Assembly: GCF_016219575.1 (NCBI RefSeq)
Contig: NZ_JACRMG010000019.1
Span: forward strand, 62,001 to 126,000
DNA length: 64,000 bases
Direction of reading: 5' to 3'
DNA from: Bradyrhizobium sp.
Lineage (GTDB): Bacteria > Pseudomonadota > Alphaproteobacteria > Rhizobiales > Xanthobacteraceae
Position numbers and translations under genes: made by a program. Shown in pieces: positions 56,068 to 64,000 of this stretch (the stretch's first letter is position 1; each line of letters opens with the position of its first letter). A model generated the notes under the pieces. The model searched no databases. It was not told where the DNA came from and saw nothing but the letters and a program-made list of their open reading frames with translations.

Positions 56068-57351
56068 ATGAAGATCAAGTCCCTTATGAGCACTGTTTCG
56101 CTGGCGCTCTTGGTCGGCGGCATGTCGGCCACCGCCCATGCCCAGATCGCGGTCGGCCAGCTCGTCGATTATTCCGGCCCGACCTCCGACGTCGGACAAT
56201 CCTATGGCCAGGCCGTGGCCGACACCTTCGCCTGGGTCAACAAGAACGGCGGCGTCGGCGGCAAGCAGCTCAATGTCGACACCAACGACTATGGCTACCA
56301 GGTGCCGCGCGCGATCGCGCTCTACAAGAAATGGTCGGCGCCGGACAGCAAGGTCGCGGCCATCATGGGCTGGGGCACCGCCGACACCGAAGCGTTGACC
56401 GGATTCGTCGCCAACGACAAGATCCCCTACGTCTCCGCCTCCTATGCGGCCGCCCTCACCGATCCCGGCGGCGTCAGCGGCAAGGCCAAGCCCGCGCCCT
56501 ACAACTTCTTCTACGGCCCGAGCTACTCGGATGCGATGCGCGCATTGGTCACCTGGGCCGCCGAGGACTGGAAGGCCAAGGGCAAGAGCGGCAAGGCGAA
56601 ATTCGTCCACATGGGTGGCAACCACCCCTATCCGAACGCGCCGAAGGCGGCCGGTGAAGCCATCGCCAACGAACTCGGCTTCGAAGTGCTGCCCCCGATC
56701 GTGTTCGCGCTGACGCCGGGCGACTACTCGGCGCAGTGCCTGAGCCTGAAGAGCTCCGGCGCCAACTATGCCTATTTGGGCAATACCGCCGCCTCCAACA
56801 TCTCGGTGCTGAAGGCCTGCAAGGCAGCCGGCGTCGAAGTGCAGTTCCTCGGCAACGTCTGGGGCATGGACGAGAACGCCGCCAAGACCGCCGCCGATGC
56901 GGCCGACGGCGTCGTGTTCCCGCTGCGCACGGCCGTGACCTGGGGCGGCAACGCGCCCGGCATGAAGACGGTGGCTGAAATCTCCAAAATGTCCGATCCG
57001 ACCGGCAAGGCGTATCGCGCCGTGCACTACATCGCCGGCGTCTGCAGCGCGCTCTACACCAGGGAAGCACTCGATTGGGCCGCCAAGAACGGCGGCGCCA
57101 CCGGCGAGAACGTCGCCAAGGGCTTTTACCAGAAGAAGGACTGGGTGCCCGCCGGCATGGAGGGCGTCTGCAACGCCTCGACCTGGACCGACAAGGACCA
57201 CCGCGGCACACTCAAGGTCGATCTCTATCGCCTGAAGGTCGCGGGCGCGACCGACGGCGATCTCAACGACCTCATGGGCAAGGGCACCATCAAGCTCGAA
57301 AAGGTCAAGACCATCGACCTGCCGCGCAAGCCGGAATGGCTGGGCTGGTAA
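56068..57351 (+). CDS. HAAT-type ABC transporter substrate-binding protein, cluster 2
   Basis: A 427-residue periplasmic binding protein of the peripla_BP_6 family. Residues 1-26 are a signal peptide ending AHA. IAVGQLVDYSGPTSDVGQ opens the mature fold. A pattern such as AAIMGWGTADTEAL and YTREALDWAAKNGG fits the family, in the branch that often accompanies acyl-CoA ligases. The ATG at 56068 follows AGGAGGAA. The ligand is unknown; a carboxylic acid is suggested by the ligase in the operon. The last gene (LivF-like) follows after a 157-base gap with a palindromic repeat. Confidence 0.9.
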   Translation: MKIKSLMSTVSLALLVGGMSATAHAQIAVGQLVDYSGPTSDVGQSYGQAVADTFAWVNKNGGVGGKQLNVDTNDYGYQVPRAIALYKKWSAPDSKVAAIMGWGTADTEALTGFVANDKIPYVSASYAAALTDPGGVSGKAKPAPYNFFYGPSYSDAMRALVTWAAEDWKAKGKSGKAKFVHMGGNHPYPNAPKAAGEAIANELGFEVLPPIVFALTPGDYSAQCLSLKSSGANYAYLGNTAASNISVLKACKAAGVEVQFLGNVWGMDENAAKTAADAADGVVFPLRTAVTWGGNAPGMKTVAEISKMSDPTGKAYRAVHYIAGVCSALYTREALDWAAKNGGATGENVAKGFYQKKDWVPAGMEGVCNASTWTDKDHRGTLKVDLYRLKVAGATDGDLNDLMGKGTIKLEKVKTIDLPRKPEWLGW

Positions 57352-57393
57352 GCTGCTCGGGGCCTGCTGCACGGCAGCAGCCTCGTACAAAAA

Positions 57394-57493
57394 TGTCATC
57401 CCCCGCGAATGCGGGGGATCCAGTACGCCGCGGCTTCTCGGTTGAACTCCGGCGTCTCTGGAATACTGGGTCACCCGCATTCGCGGGTGACGA
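57394..57493. repeat. Intergenic palindromic repeat
   Basis: About 100 bases with arms TGTCATCCCCCGCGAATGCGGG and CCCGCATTCGCGGGTGACGAC (imperfect) and inner CCAGTAC / AATACTGG. It lies between the substrate-binding gene and the LivF-like gene, like the repeat after the binding-protein gene of cluster 1. Confidence 0.82.
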
Positions 57494-57508
57494 CAAGGTA
57501 ATCGAACC

Positions 57509-58348
57509 ATGACCCAAACCGTCGAAGCCGTCCGCCCCACGCCCGCCGCCGCTGCGGCTGCCCCGTTGCTGTCCGTGAACAACATCGAGGTGGTCTATGA
57601 CGACGTCATCCTGGTGCTGCGCGGCCTCAGCCTGGAGGTGCCGAAGGGCGCGATCGTTGCGCTGCTGGGCGCCAACGGTGCGGGCAAGTCGACGACGCTG
57701 AAGGCGATCTCCGGCCTGCTCAAGACCGAGGACGGCGAGGTCACCCGCGGCGACATCCTGTTCGACGGCCAGCGCATCAACGGCATCGATCCCGACAAGA
57801 TCGTCCGCCGCGGCATTTTCCAGGTGATGGAGGGCCGGCGCATCATCGCCGACATGACGTCGCTGGAGAATTTGCGGCTCGGCGCCTTCACCCGCAACGA
57901 CCGCGAGGTCGATGACGACATCGACATGGTCTTCAAGTATTTCCCGCGCCTCAAGGAGCGCACGGGGCTCGCCGGCTACCTCTCCGGCGGCGAGCAGCAG
58001 ATGCTGGCGATCGGACGCGCACTGATGGCGCGCCCGAAGATGATCCTGATGGACGAGCCGTCGATGGGCCTGTCGCCGCTGCTGGTGAAGGAGGTCTTCT
58101 CCATCATCCGCGAGATCAACCGCGACCTCGGCGTCACCATCCTGCTGGTGGAGCAGAACGCCCGCGCCGCGTTGTCGGTCGCAAGCCACGGCTACATCAT
58201 GGAGCAGGGCAAGGTCGTGCTGGACGGCTCGGCCGACGAGTTGCGCGACAACGAGGACGTCAAGGAGTTCTACCTCGGCGGCGCCGGCGACCAGCGCAAG
58301 AGCTTCAAGAACCTCAAGAGCTTCAAGCGGAGGAAGCGGTGGCTGTGA
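57509..58348 (+). CDS. HAAT-type ABC transporter ATP-binding protein (LivF-like), cluster 2
   Basis: A 279-residue ATPase. LLGANGAGKSTTLKAISG is Walker A, LSGGEQQMLAIGRALMA is the signature and MILMDEPSMGLSPLL is Walker B. The C-terminus has a Lys-rich tail (SFKNLKSFKRRKRW). It completes the cluster LivG-like, ligase, LivH-like, LivM-like, binding protein, LivF-like, all on the plus strand. It may be followed by termination at the repeat at 58357. Confidence 0.91.
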   Translation: MTQTVEAVRPTPAAAAAAPLLSVNNIEVVYDDVILVLRGLSLEVPKGAIVALLGANGAGKSTTLKAISGLLKTEDGEVTRGDILFDGQRINGIDPDKIVRRGIFQVMEGRRIIADMTSLENLRLGAFTRNDREVDDDIDMVFKYFPRLKERTGLAGYLSGGEQQMLAIGRALMARPKMILMDEPSMGLSPLLVKEVFSIIREINRDLGVTILLVEQNARAALSVASHGYIMEQGKVVLDGSADELRDNEDVKEFYLGGAGDQRKSFKNLKSFKRRKRWL

Positions 58349-58356
58349 GCTCCAAC

Positions 58357-58410
58357 CATAGCGTTCTTGAGCGAAGTGGAGACCGGTTCGCGTGAAGAAA
58401 ACGCGTCAAA
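58357..58410. repeat. Short intergenic repeat between convergent genes
   Basis: A ~54-base element with GCGTTCTTGAGCGAAGTGGA followed by ACCGGTTCGCGTGAAGAAAACGCG, in which CGCGT...ACGCG can pair. I recall closely similar sequences scattered through Bradyrhizobium genomes. It separates the LivF-like gene from the convergent epimerase gene. Confidence 0.65.
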
Positions 58411-58417
58411 CCAAAAA

Positions 58418-59569
58418 TCAGCCAATCACCTGTTCCGCTTCCGTCACGGCACAGAGAACATGATAGAACGAAGACGCCGGAATGGTCGCAACCAGCGAAG
58501 TGCCCTCGCGGTCGAACTGGTCGTACCAGCCGCCCGCCACGGGATGGCGCAGGTAATGCCGTTCGAGCCGCGCCAGCGCATCGCGCGCCCTGTCGGCGGC
58601 ACCCTCCTCGCCGGACTCGGCCTGCGCGATCCACGCCTTGGCGATCTCCGTCTGCGGCCACAGGCGGCGCGTGGAATGCGTGATGTTGCCGGCGGTGTCT
58701 CCGACATCGACCAGGCAGCCCGTCGCCGCGTCCTGGTAGCGCAGCGCGGTGGCGAGCAGCTCGCCGCGCGGACGTCCCGTCGGGCAGCCGGTGATGCGCT
58801 CAAATCCCTTCAGCAGCCAGGCCCATTCGGCCTGGTGTCCGGGCTCGACCACGACCGGCTCGATCCTCGACCAGTCCTCCTCGAAATATTCGCCGAGCGC
58901 CTGCCTCTGCTTGTCGTAGAGACTGGCCATGAACAGGCCGAAGAACTCGCCGGCGCGCTGCTGGAAGGCGAGATCGTGCGTCGCGTCGAACAGCGCGATC
59001 ATCGCTTCGAACAGGTGCATCTGCGGGTTCTGCCGCCGCGGCAGCGTCGCCGGAACCCCTTCCGCGAAGCCGCCATGCGGCGAGCGCAGTTTGGTGTCGA
59101 CAAATGACAGCACAGCATCGATTTCGGAACGCACCTGCGCGTCGCGGTCGAGCGAATAGACCGTCGCCAGCGCCAGCAGCACGAATGCATGGTCGTAGGT
59201 ATCGCGCCTGGCATCGAGCACCGCGCCATCTGCACCGAGCCGATGGACGAAGCCCGGCCGGCCGTCGGGCGCCCTGGCCTTGCCCAGGAGATGATCGAGC
59301 CCTTTCAGTGCGATCTCCTTGCCGTCCGGGTACCAGCCCATCTGGGCAGCCTTGGCAAAGCAATAGATCTGCCGCGCCTGCACGAAGGTGCGTCGCGGCG
59401 CCTGCCGGTCGGCGTGGCCATCCTGGTCGAGACGATCGACGAAGCCGCCGGTCGTGCGATCCCAGCCCTCCCCCGACCACAGCGGCAGGGAGCGCTCGAT
59501 GACAAAGGATTTGAGTTGCGCGACGATGTCGCCGGCCTCTCGGGCCGAGGCAGTAGACGGATCAACCAT
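58418..59569 (-). CDS. AGE-family epimerase/isomerase
   Basis: A 383-residue (alpha/alpha)6-barrel protein of the N-acylglucosamine 2-epimerase / mannose isomerase family. FVQARQIYCFAKAAQMGW, DTYDHAFVLLALA, NPQMHLFEAMIALFDAT and PGHQAEWAWLL are the helices lining the active site; the His residues in the last three are the expected catalytic set. Family members interconvert free or phosphorylated sugars such as mannose and fructose. ATG 59569 is used; the frame continues upstream only as antisense of the next gene. It is divergent from the PaaK-like gene. The role here is unknown; a link to the GDP-fucose path via mannose is possible but unproven. Confidence 0.85.
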   Translation of the reverse strand: MVDPSTASAREAGDIVAQLKSFVIERSLPLWSGEGWDRTTGGFVDRLDQDGHADRQAPRRTFVQARQIYCFAKAAQMGWYPDGKEIALKGLDHLLGKARAPDGRPGFVHRLGADGAVLDARRDTYDHAFVLLALATVYSLDRDAQVRSEIDAVLSFVDTKLRSPHGGFAEGVPATLPRRQNPQMHLFEAMIALFDATHDLAFQQRAGEFFGLFMASLYDKQRQALGEYFEEDWSRIEPVVVEPGHQAEWAWLLKGFERITGCPTGRPRGELLATALRYQDAATGCLVDVGDTAGNITHSTRRLWPQTEIAKAWIAQAESGEEGAADRARDALARLERHYLRHPVAGGWYDQFDREGTSLVATIPASSFYHVLCAVTEAEQVIG

Positions 59570-59653
59570 TGTTCTTCCTGACGCCACCCCCGGCACCGCC
59601 GCAAGCCGTCTGATACCATGCCAACGCCGAACCGCAATCGGCCGGAGCCCGCC

Positions 59654-60883
59654 ATGACCGAGCACTATGACACCCTGGAAACGCGCGATCCCGCCAGCCG
59701 GGAGGCGGACCTGTTCGCCCGGCTGCCTGGCGTGTTGCGCAAGGCCCTGGAAGCGCCTGCCTATGCCGAGCGGCTGAAGGGGGTCGATCCGGCCGCCGTG
59801 ACCAGCCGGGCCGCGCTGGCGCGCCTGCCGGTGCTGCGGAAGTCGGAGCTGCCTGCCCTGCACAAGGCGGCGCCGCCCTTCGGCGGCTTCGTCAAGGCCT
59901 CCCCCGGCTCGTTTGCGCGGCTGTTCACCTCGCCCGGCCCGATTTTCGAGCCGGAAGGCGCCCAGGCCGATCCCTGGCGCGGCGCCCGGGCCCTCCATGC
60001 CGTCGGCTTCCGCCCCGGCGACGTCGTGCTCAACACTTTCAGCTATCACCTCACCCCCGGCGGCTTCATCTTCGATGCTTCCGCACGCGCGCTCGGTTGC
60101 GCCGTGATCCCCGCCGGCCCCGGCAATACCGAGGCGCAGTTCGAACTGATCGAGGCCTATCGGCCGGTCGGCTACAGCGGCACGCCGGACTTTCTGAAGA
60201 TCTTGCTCGACGCGGCCGCCGCGGCCAACCGCGACGTCTCCTCGATCAGGCGCGCGCTGGTCTCCGGCGCAGCCTTCCCGAAATCGCTGCAGGAAGAGAT
60301 CAAGTCGCGCGGCGTCGACGCCTACCAGGCCTTCGGCACGGCCGACCTCGGCCTGATCGCCTTCGAGACGCCGGCCCGCGAGGGCATGACGGTCAACGAG
60401 GACCTCATCATGGAAATCGTCAGGCCCGGCACCGGCGATCCCGTCGCCGAAGGCGATGTCGGCGAGATCGTCGTCACCTCGCTCGATCCGCATCACCCCT
60501 GGATCAGGCTCGCCATCGGCGACCTCACCGCCGCACTTCCGGGCAAGAGCCCGTGCGGCCGCACCAACATGCGCATCCGGGGATGGATGGGTCGCGCCGA
60601 CCAGACGACGAAAGTAAAGGGCATGTTCGTGCGCCCCGAACAGGTCGCCGAGATCGGCAAGCGCCATCCCGAACTCGGCCGGCTGCGCCTCGTCGTCAGC
60701 CGCGCCGGTGAGTCCGACGTGATGACGCTGCGGGCGGAATGCGCAAGAGCTTCCGACCAACTACGCGAGCGACTAGAATCATCTATACGTGCGGTGATCA
60801 AGCTCGGCGGTTCAGTCGAGTTGGTCAGCTCGAATTCACTTCCCAATGACGGTAAGGTCATAGTTGACGAACGGAACCAATGA
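59654..60883 (+). CDS. PaaK-like adenylate-forming ligase with foreign-looking 3' end
   Basis: A 409-residue member of the phenylacetate-CoA ligase-like family. The adenylate loop is TSPGPIFEPEG in place of TSGSTG. FSYHLTPGGFIFD, GYSGTPDFLKILLD and AFGTADLGLIAFE are the core blocks, and GRADQTTKVKGMFVRPEQV is the C-terminal hinge. It may activate an acid brought in by the transporter operon upstream. From about 60750 codon use switches sharply: CTA, TCA, TCT, ATA and CGT codons appear that are absent from the body. The gene then overlaps the next one. A decayed PaaK-like 3' end lies at 63357-63513. The present 3' end is therefore probably acquired. ATG 59654 is preferred over 59618. Confidence 0.8.
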   Translation: MTEHYDTLETRDPASREADLFARLPGVLRKALEAPAYAERLKGVDPAAVTSRAALARLPVLRKSELPALHKAAPPFGGFVKASPGSFARLFTSPGPIFEPEGAQADPWRGARALHAVGFRPGDVVLNTFSYHLTPGGFIFDASARALGCAVIPAGPGNTEAQFELIEAYRPVGYSGTPDFLKILLDAAAAANRDVSSIRRALVSGAAFPKSLQEEIKSRGVDAYQAFGTADLGLIAFETPAREGMTVNEDLIMEIVRPGTGDPVAEGDVGEIVVTSLDPHHPWIRLAIGDLTAALPGKSPCGRTNMRIRGWMGRADQTTKVKGMFVRPEQVAEIGKRHPELGRLRLVVSRAGESDVMTLRAECARASDQLRERLESSIRAVIKLGGSVELVSSNSLPNDGKVIVDERNQ

Positions 60884-63353
60884 AAGCACCCCGGCTTCCG
60901 CGCTCAAACATGTTTTGCTGACCCTTTGGCGCGTCGAAACCCTTCCATCGGACCGGCTGACGGCCCGCGAACGAAAATCAGGACGCGTCCTTGGAATCGC
61001 GGTTGCCACAATCATCCTGGTTATCGCAGCCATTCAAGGTGCCCAACATTATAGGGCAAACGTCGACTCGGCCTTCTTTTATCAGACTCGTTTCGGCCCA
61101 GCCGTCAGCTTTGCCTGCCATAACGAATACAACCGGATCAAGCCAAATGAGCAGGTACGGCTGTTTCTTGAGCGCAAGTCACCGAGTCTCGTCAACTGCA
61201 ACGAAGTCGAAGCTCTGCCGGTTGCAACCCTCAGCGGCTTTGAGAGGTCCACAGTCTATCTCGAGCTTGCTTCGGCCATCCTGTGGAAGCTATTCGGATT
61301 CAATTGGGAGATTCTCTGGATTATCGCGGCCGTCCTTGCCTCGGGCTTTGCTTTGGCCTGCTTCACTCTCTTGCGTGTTTTCTTCGAGAGCCGCCTGATC
61401 GCCGCGACATTTACGTATCTCGTGATTTCGTCACAACCCGTCGTTTCGCAAATCCCGCACCTGCGCGACTTCTCCAAGGGCCCATTCTTGATCGGCGCAA
61501 TTGCCTGCATTGCGATCGCCGCGCTCCGGCACAATAAGCCGATAATCACGCTGTCATATGCAATTGCAGCCGGCGCCCTCGTCTCGTTGGGGCTGGGATT
61601 TCGCACAGACTTGAACTTGGTCATTCCGATTGCCATTCTGGCACCCATACTCTCGATCAGCGGTGGTGACTTACGCCGATCCGTCGCACGCATTTTCTTG
61701 GTGTGGGCGGGTTTTGCGGTTTCGTACCTTGCTTTTCGGTTGCCGCTCGAGCTTGCCTTCAGCGAAGTCAAATCAGCGCCCGCGACGTTCATACCGCACG
61801 TCTTCATTCTTGGCTTTTCTGAGCTATTCCTCCACGGCGCGCTTGGCATGCCAGATTCACCTTACAGCGTCTTCCGCCCCTACTATGATGAAGCCGTGCG
61901 TACCAGCGTGAATTTCTTTGCGGGGAAAACCGGTCAGTTTCCTGTTGAATGGGGATCGATCGAATACGAGAGAGTTTCCGCCGAACTTCTCAAATCGATT
62001 TTGCTGCTCATTCCGTTCGATGCCCTGTTTCGCGTTTTCTACACAGCCAATGCAATTGGCCACCTTCCACTCAATGCCTTTGTCTGGGGACCACAATTAC
62101 TGTTTGCGATTCCGATCGTTGCGATAGCGCGACCGCGGCACTTCTTGTTCGCAATCCTGGCTTTTGGAATTCTTACAGCTGCGCTTTCTCTTCAATTCGA
62201 TATACGTCATGCCTTCTACATGACGCTATTGGGTCCAATCCTCCTAGCGCTGTCTTTCGGGGTATTGCTGGACGTTGCGTGCTGGATACGCTGTCAAGGC
62301 CTGCGCTTGCCGCCATGGTTTGGCTTGAGGTTTGGCTCCTTTTGGCTGTCAGCAGGTCTTCTGGCGATTGCGTTGGCTGCTGTTCTCCAATTCGTCGCCG
62401 TTGCGCAACGGAAAGCGCTGCAAGGAAGTGCGCAAACCTACCTGGGCCTCGAATGGGAATCGATCAAGTTCCGGCCGGCAAAGGATGGTATCGAGCCCGT
62501 GTCTTTGGGCAACCGTGACAACAGACCGGGCATCTCCTTTGCATTGAAACATCCTTCCGATCAAAACAGCTGGACGTCACCGCGAACCGACACATTCTCC
62601 AAAGTTACAATAGAGCTGCAGCACCCCCGCGTTGAACCGCTGCCGATTGAATACTCCTGGTCTGCGGTACAGGAAAAAACGCCATTGGCCGGGAAGTCAT
62701 TTGCCTTGTCCACGAACAAGGTGGGTTACGCTATCGAAAGCAGTCCCATCTCCGGGAGCAGCCTGCGATCGCTTGCTGGCAAAGGGAAAAATGGCCGTCA
62801 GGTTCTCGTATTGCAGGCTACAGGCGAAACCCTTAGCGGAGAATTTCAAATCGGTGTACTCAACGCCGACAAGAGCAAGTTTGCATTTCTTGAGCGCTTG
62901 TCGCGAGGAAGATGGAAATACCGAAAGCAGTTTGAAATCGGCTCTGATCTCGACAGTTTTACCATTCTCTTTTCCAACGTCCTGCGTGTACACAGCAGCG
63001 TTCGGGTCGATACCGTTGAACTCGTCACTGTGCCCGAGCCGAACTGCTGGAGCCCTGGCGAAAGGATTGACGCAAACTATGTGCGTTTTGACAATCAAGT
63101 AAGACTTGGTGGTCCTCTGCTGCCGGACCAGGCTGGATATGCGACGTACTATTTTCCCCAAACCTTTTCAAAAAATCTCGCATTTGAGGGCTTGAGCTTG
63201 GGTAACATTTCGCCCGATTGCGTGGTGGATTGGTCGGTTGCGAGGAACTTTCCAGCGAAAACTGTCCCTGCGGAATTCTTGTTAGTCAACGACCAGCTCA
63301 ACAGCTTTCGGCGTGGCGACTGGGAATCGATCTGGCGGGCCTTTGTCGACTAG
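60864..63353 (+). CDS. Large unrecognised integral membrane protein with extracytoplasmic tail
   Basis: An 829-residue protein I cannot place. Residues about 1-45 are cytoplasmic, followed by one membrane segment, a ~70-residue loop (Cys in SFACHNEY and VNCNEVE) and then about nine more segments to residue ~515. The last ~310 residues are soluble, probably periplasmic, and beta-rich. The layout (many helices plus a large outer C-terminal domain) resembles GT-C glycosyltransferases or polymerases of surface glycans, but I see no diagnostic motif. No ATG is available; TTG 60864 is the only plausible start and overlaps the preceding gene by 20 bases. Composition is clearly A/T-richer than the genome core. 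Confidence 0.72.
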   Translation: MTNGTNESTPASALKHVLLTLWRVETLPSDRLTARERKSGRVLGIAVATIILVIAAIQGAQHYRANVDSAFFYQTRFGPAVSFACHNEYNRIKPNEQVRLFLERKSPSLVNCNEVEALPVATLSGFERSTVYLELASAILWKLFGFNWEILWIIAAVLASGFALACFTLLRVFFESRLIAATFTYLVISSQPVVSQIPHLRDFSKGPFLIGAIACIAIAALRHNKPIITLSYAIAAGALVSLGLGFRTDLNLVIPIAILAPILSISGGDLRRSVARIFLVWAGFAVSYLAFRLPLELAFSEVKSAPATFIPHVFILGFSELFLHGALGMPDSPYSVFRPYYDEAVRTSVNFFAGKTGQFPVEWGSIEYERVSAELLKSILLLIPFDALFRVFYTANAIGHLPLNAFVWGPQLLFAIPIVAIARPRHFLFAILAFGILTAALSLQFDIRHAFYMTLLGPILLALSFGVLLDVACWIRCQGLRLPPWFGLRFGSFWLSAGLLAIALAAVLQFVAVAQRKALQGSAQTYLGLEWESIKFRPAKDGIEPVSLGNRDNRPGISFALKHPSDQNSWTSPRTDTFSKVTIELQHPRVEPLPIEYSWSAVQEKTPLAGKSFALSTNKVGYAIESSPISGSSLRSLAGKGKNGRQVLVLQATGETLSGEFQIGVLNADKSKFAFLERLSRGRWKYRKQFEIGSDLDSFTILFSNVLRVHSSVRVDTVELVTVPEPNCWSPGERIDANYVRFDNQVRLGGPLLPDQAGYATYYFPQTFSKNLAFEGLSLGNISPDCVVDWSVARNFPAKTVPAEFLLVNDQLNSFRRGDWESIWRAFVD

Positions 63354-63356
63354 TTT

Positions 63357-63513
63357 GACCGTGGCCATTCGACTTCGCGACCACCACCGGCACAACGTCG
63401 CTGCCGGCCAAGAGCCTATGGGACCGCCCAACATACGCATCAAAGGCCGGATGGCCAAAGTGAACGGGGCGTTGCCCAACGATGGCAAGGTGGTTGCGGC
63501 GGACGAGCGTTAG
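63357..63513 (+). pseudogene. Remnant of a PaaK-like gene 3' end
   Basis: The frame ending at the TAG of 63511-63513 reads PNIRIKGRM and LPNDGKVVAADER. These match NMRIRGWMG and LPNDGKVIVDER of the PaaK-like gene at 59654. DNA identity is also visible in the block from 63398 (CTGCCGGCCAAGAGCC) against 60536 (CTTCCGGGCAAGAGCC). The remnant lacks about 80 residues between the two blocks and has at least one frameshift before the first. Its codons are GC-rich like the body of the ligase gene. It looks like the left-over original 3' end after insertion or recombination. Confidence 0.65.
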
Positions 63514-63559
63514 GCACGAGCCGCAATCGCAGGCCACTGATCGCGGCCGCGAAACCCGG

Positions 63560-64000
63560 CTAGCCCATCTTCTGTGCTTCGAAATGCTCTTGCACGACAG
63601 CGCGTAGAAGCGATGACATTTCGTAGAACCGTCGCCCCTTCGCTACGTCATTTTGACCGTTTACGGTCCCATCTTCTATCTTATTGACTGCCTTGCGGTA
63701 GAGTTCGGCATCCTTCGAGAAGAGGAGCGCCTTGGCTTCCGCTATGGTTTTCATATTCCGAAGTGGCACCGGTTCCCAATGCACTATGGGAGAACCGGTA
63801 TCGATGCCGCTGTCGATAAAAAACACGGTTACTCCTGTCGGATCTCCGCAGAGAACCGACCATTCCATTACCGAACGGCCGCGGAATTTCGGCAACTGTC
63901 CGATATGGGCATTGAGAATGCCCTTGCCGCACAGCTCTATCACCTCTTTTCGATAAATAACTCCCATGGCGTGCAGCCCGAGGTCGGCACCCACACCCCG
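63560..64000 (-). CDS. Formyltransferase family protein, C-terminal part
   Basis: The gene runs off the right edge, so the N-terminus is missing; about 146 residues are visible. ILNAHIGQLPKFRGRSVMEW contains the catalytic His and the LPxxRG loop of the formyltransferase fold (shared by methionyl-tRNA formyltransferase, PurN and sugar N-formyltransferases). TVFFIDSGIDTGSPI gives the catalytic Asp region. The C-terminal tail is short and lacks the OB-fold of methionyl-tRNA formyltransferase, so a sugar N-formyltransferase or similar is more likely. The A/T-rich composition matches the neighbouring large membrane protein gene, and both may be part of one acquired glycan locus. Confidence 0.78.
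   Translation of the reverse strand, partial: RGVGADLGLHAMGVIYRKEVIELCGKGILNAHIGQLPKFRGRSVMEWSVLCGDPTGVTVFFIDSGIDTGSPIVHWEPVPLRNMKTIAEAKALLFSKDAELYRKAVNKIEDGTVNGQNDVAKGRRFYEMSSLLRAVVQEHFEAQKMG

Noticed and set aside
59570..60760. Upstream extension of the AGE-family epimerase
   Set aside because: Antisense to the PaaK-like gene; the barrel starts at 59569.

Overview
The window is GC-rich, compact DNA from an alphaproteobacterium. Protein types, the layout and several families of intergenic palindromic repeats point to the Bradyrhizobium / Nitrobacteraceae group; this is an inference from style, as no rRNA or tRNA was seen. I saw no insertion sequence, integrase or CRISPR array.

Region 1 (1-19244) is a surface-polysaccharide and lipopolysaccharide (LPS) region. 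It holds the end of a flippase-like membrane protein, a family 2 glycosyltransferase and a membrane-anchored nucleotide-sugar dehydratase. Two paralogous O-antigen-ligase-like proteins follow. The ADP-heptose pathway is here (hldE, hldD, gmhB) with the heptosyltransferase waaF. Then come a PaaK/CapK-like adenylating enzyme, a beta-barrel-like protein, a methyltransferase, a family 4 glycosyltransferase, galE, an MsbA-type exporter and an LpxO-type lipid A hydroxylase. The minus-strand run from 7345 to 1310 is translationally coupled by ATGA overlaps.

Region 2 (19400-23700) is more A/T-rich and reads as acquired DNA. It holds a CMP-sugar synthetase, an unfamiliar GT-B-like protein and, convergent with them, a lipoprotein with three ~119-residue repeats, each ending in CxxC, ahead of a transglutaminase-like domain. 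This is the most unusual locus in the window.

Region 3 (24000-34700) is mostly chromosomal housekeeping: a GlcG/HbpS-like protein, a universal stress protein, ahcY and metK with an HTH-methyltransferase beside them, a secreted TPR-caspase-like protein and a fused methyltransferase-glycosyltransferase. A 1.4 kb stretch (25554-26950) contains only repeats and two possible tiny membrane proteins.

Region 4 (34800-46400) carries a complete branched-chain-amino-acid-type (HAAT) ABC transporter followed by a core-only MetE-like protein. Next come an AraC regulator divergent from pobA (4-hydroxybenzoate 3-monooxygenase), then an SDR-like protein, purU and a HemD-like gene. A TTGTACAA motif lies in front of both the transporter and the pobA/AraC pair, suggesting shared control of aromatic-acid uptake and breakdown.

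Region 5 (46500-50000) is a second polysaccharide patch: a truncated FAD oxidoreductase coupled to a glycosyltransferase, then gmd and fcl for GDP-L-fucose. Region 6 (50200-60880) has a Crp/Fnr regulator divergent from a second HAAT transporter operon with an acyl-CoA ligase built into it, then an AGE-family epimerase and another PaaK-like ligase. The 3' end of that ligase changes abruptly to A/T-rich codons and runs into a large unknown membrane protein. A decayed copy of a PaaK-like 3' end lies just beyond (63357-63513), marking a probable insertion or recombination boundary. The window ends inside a formyltransferase gene.
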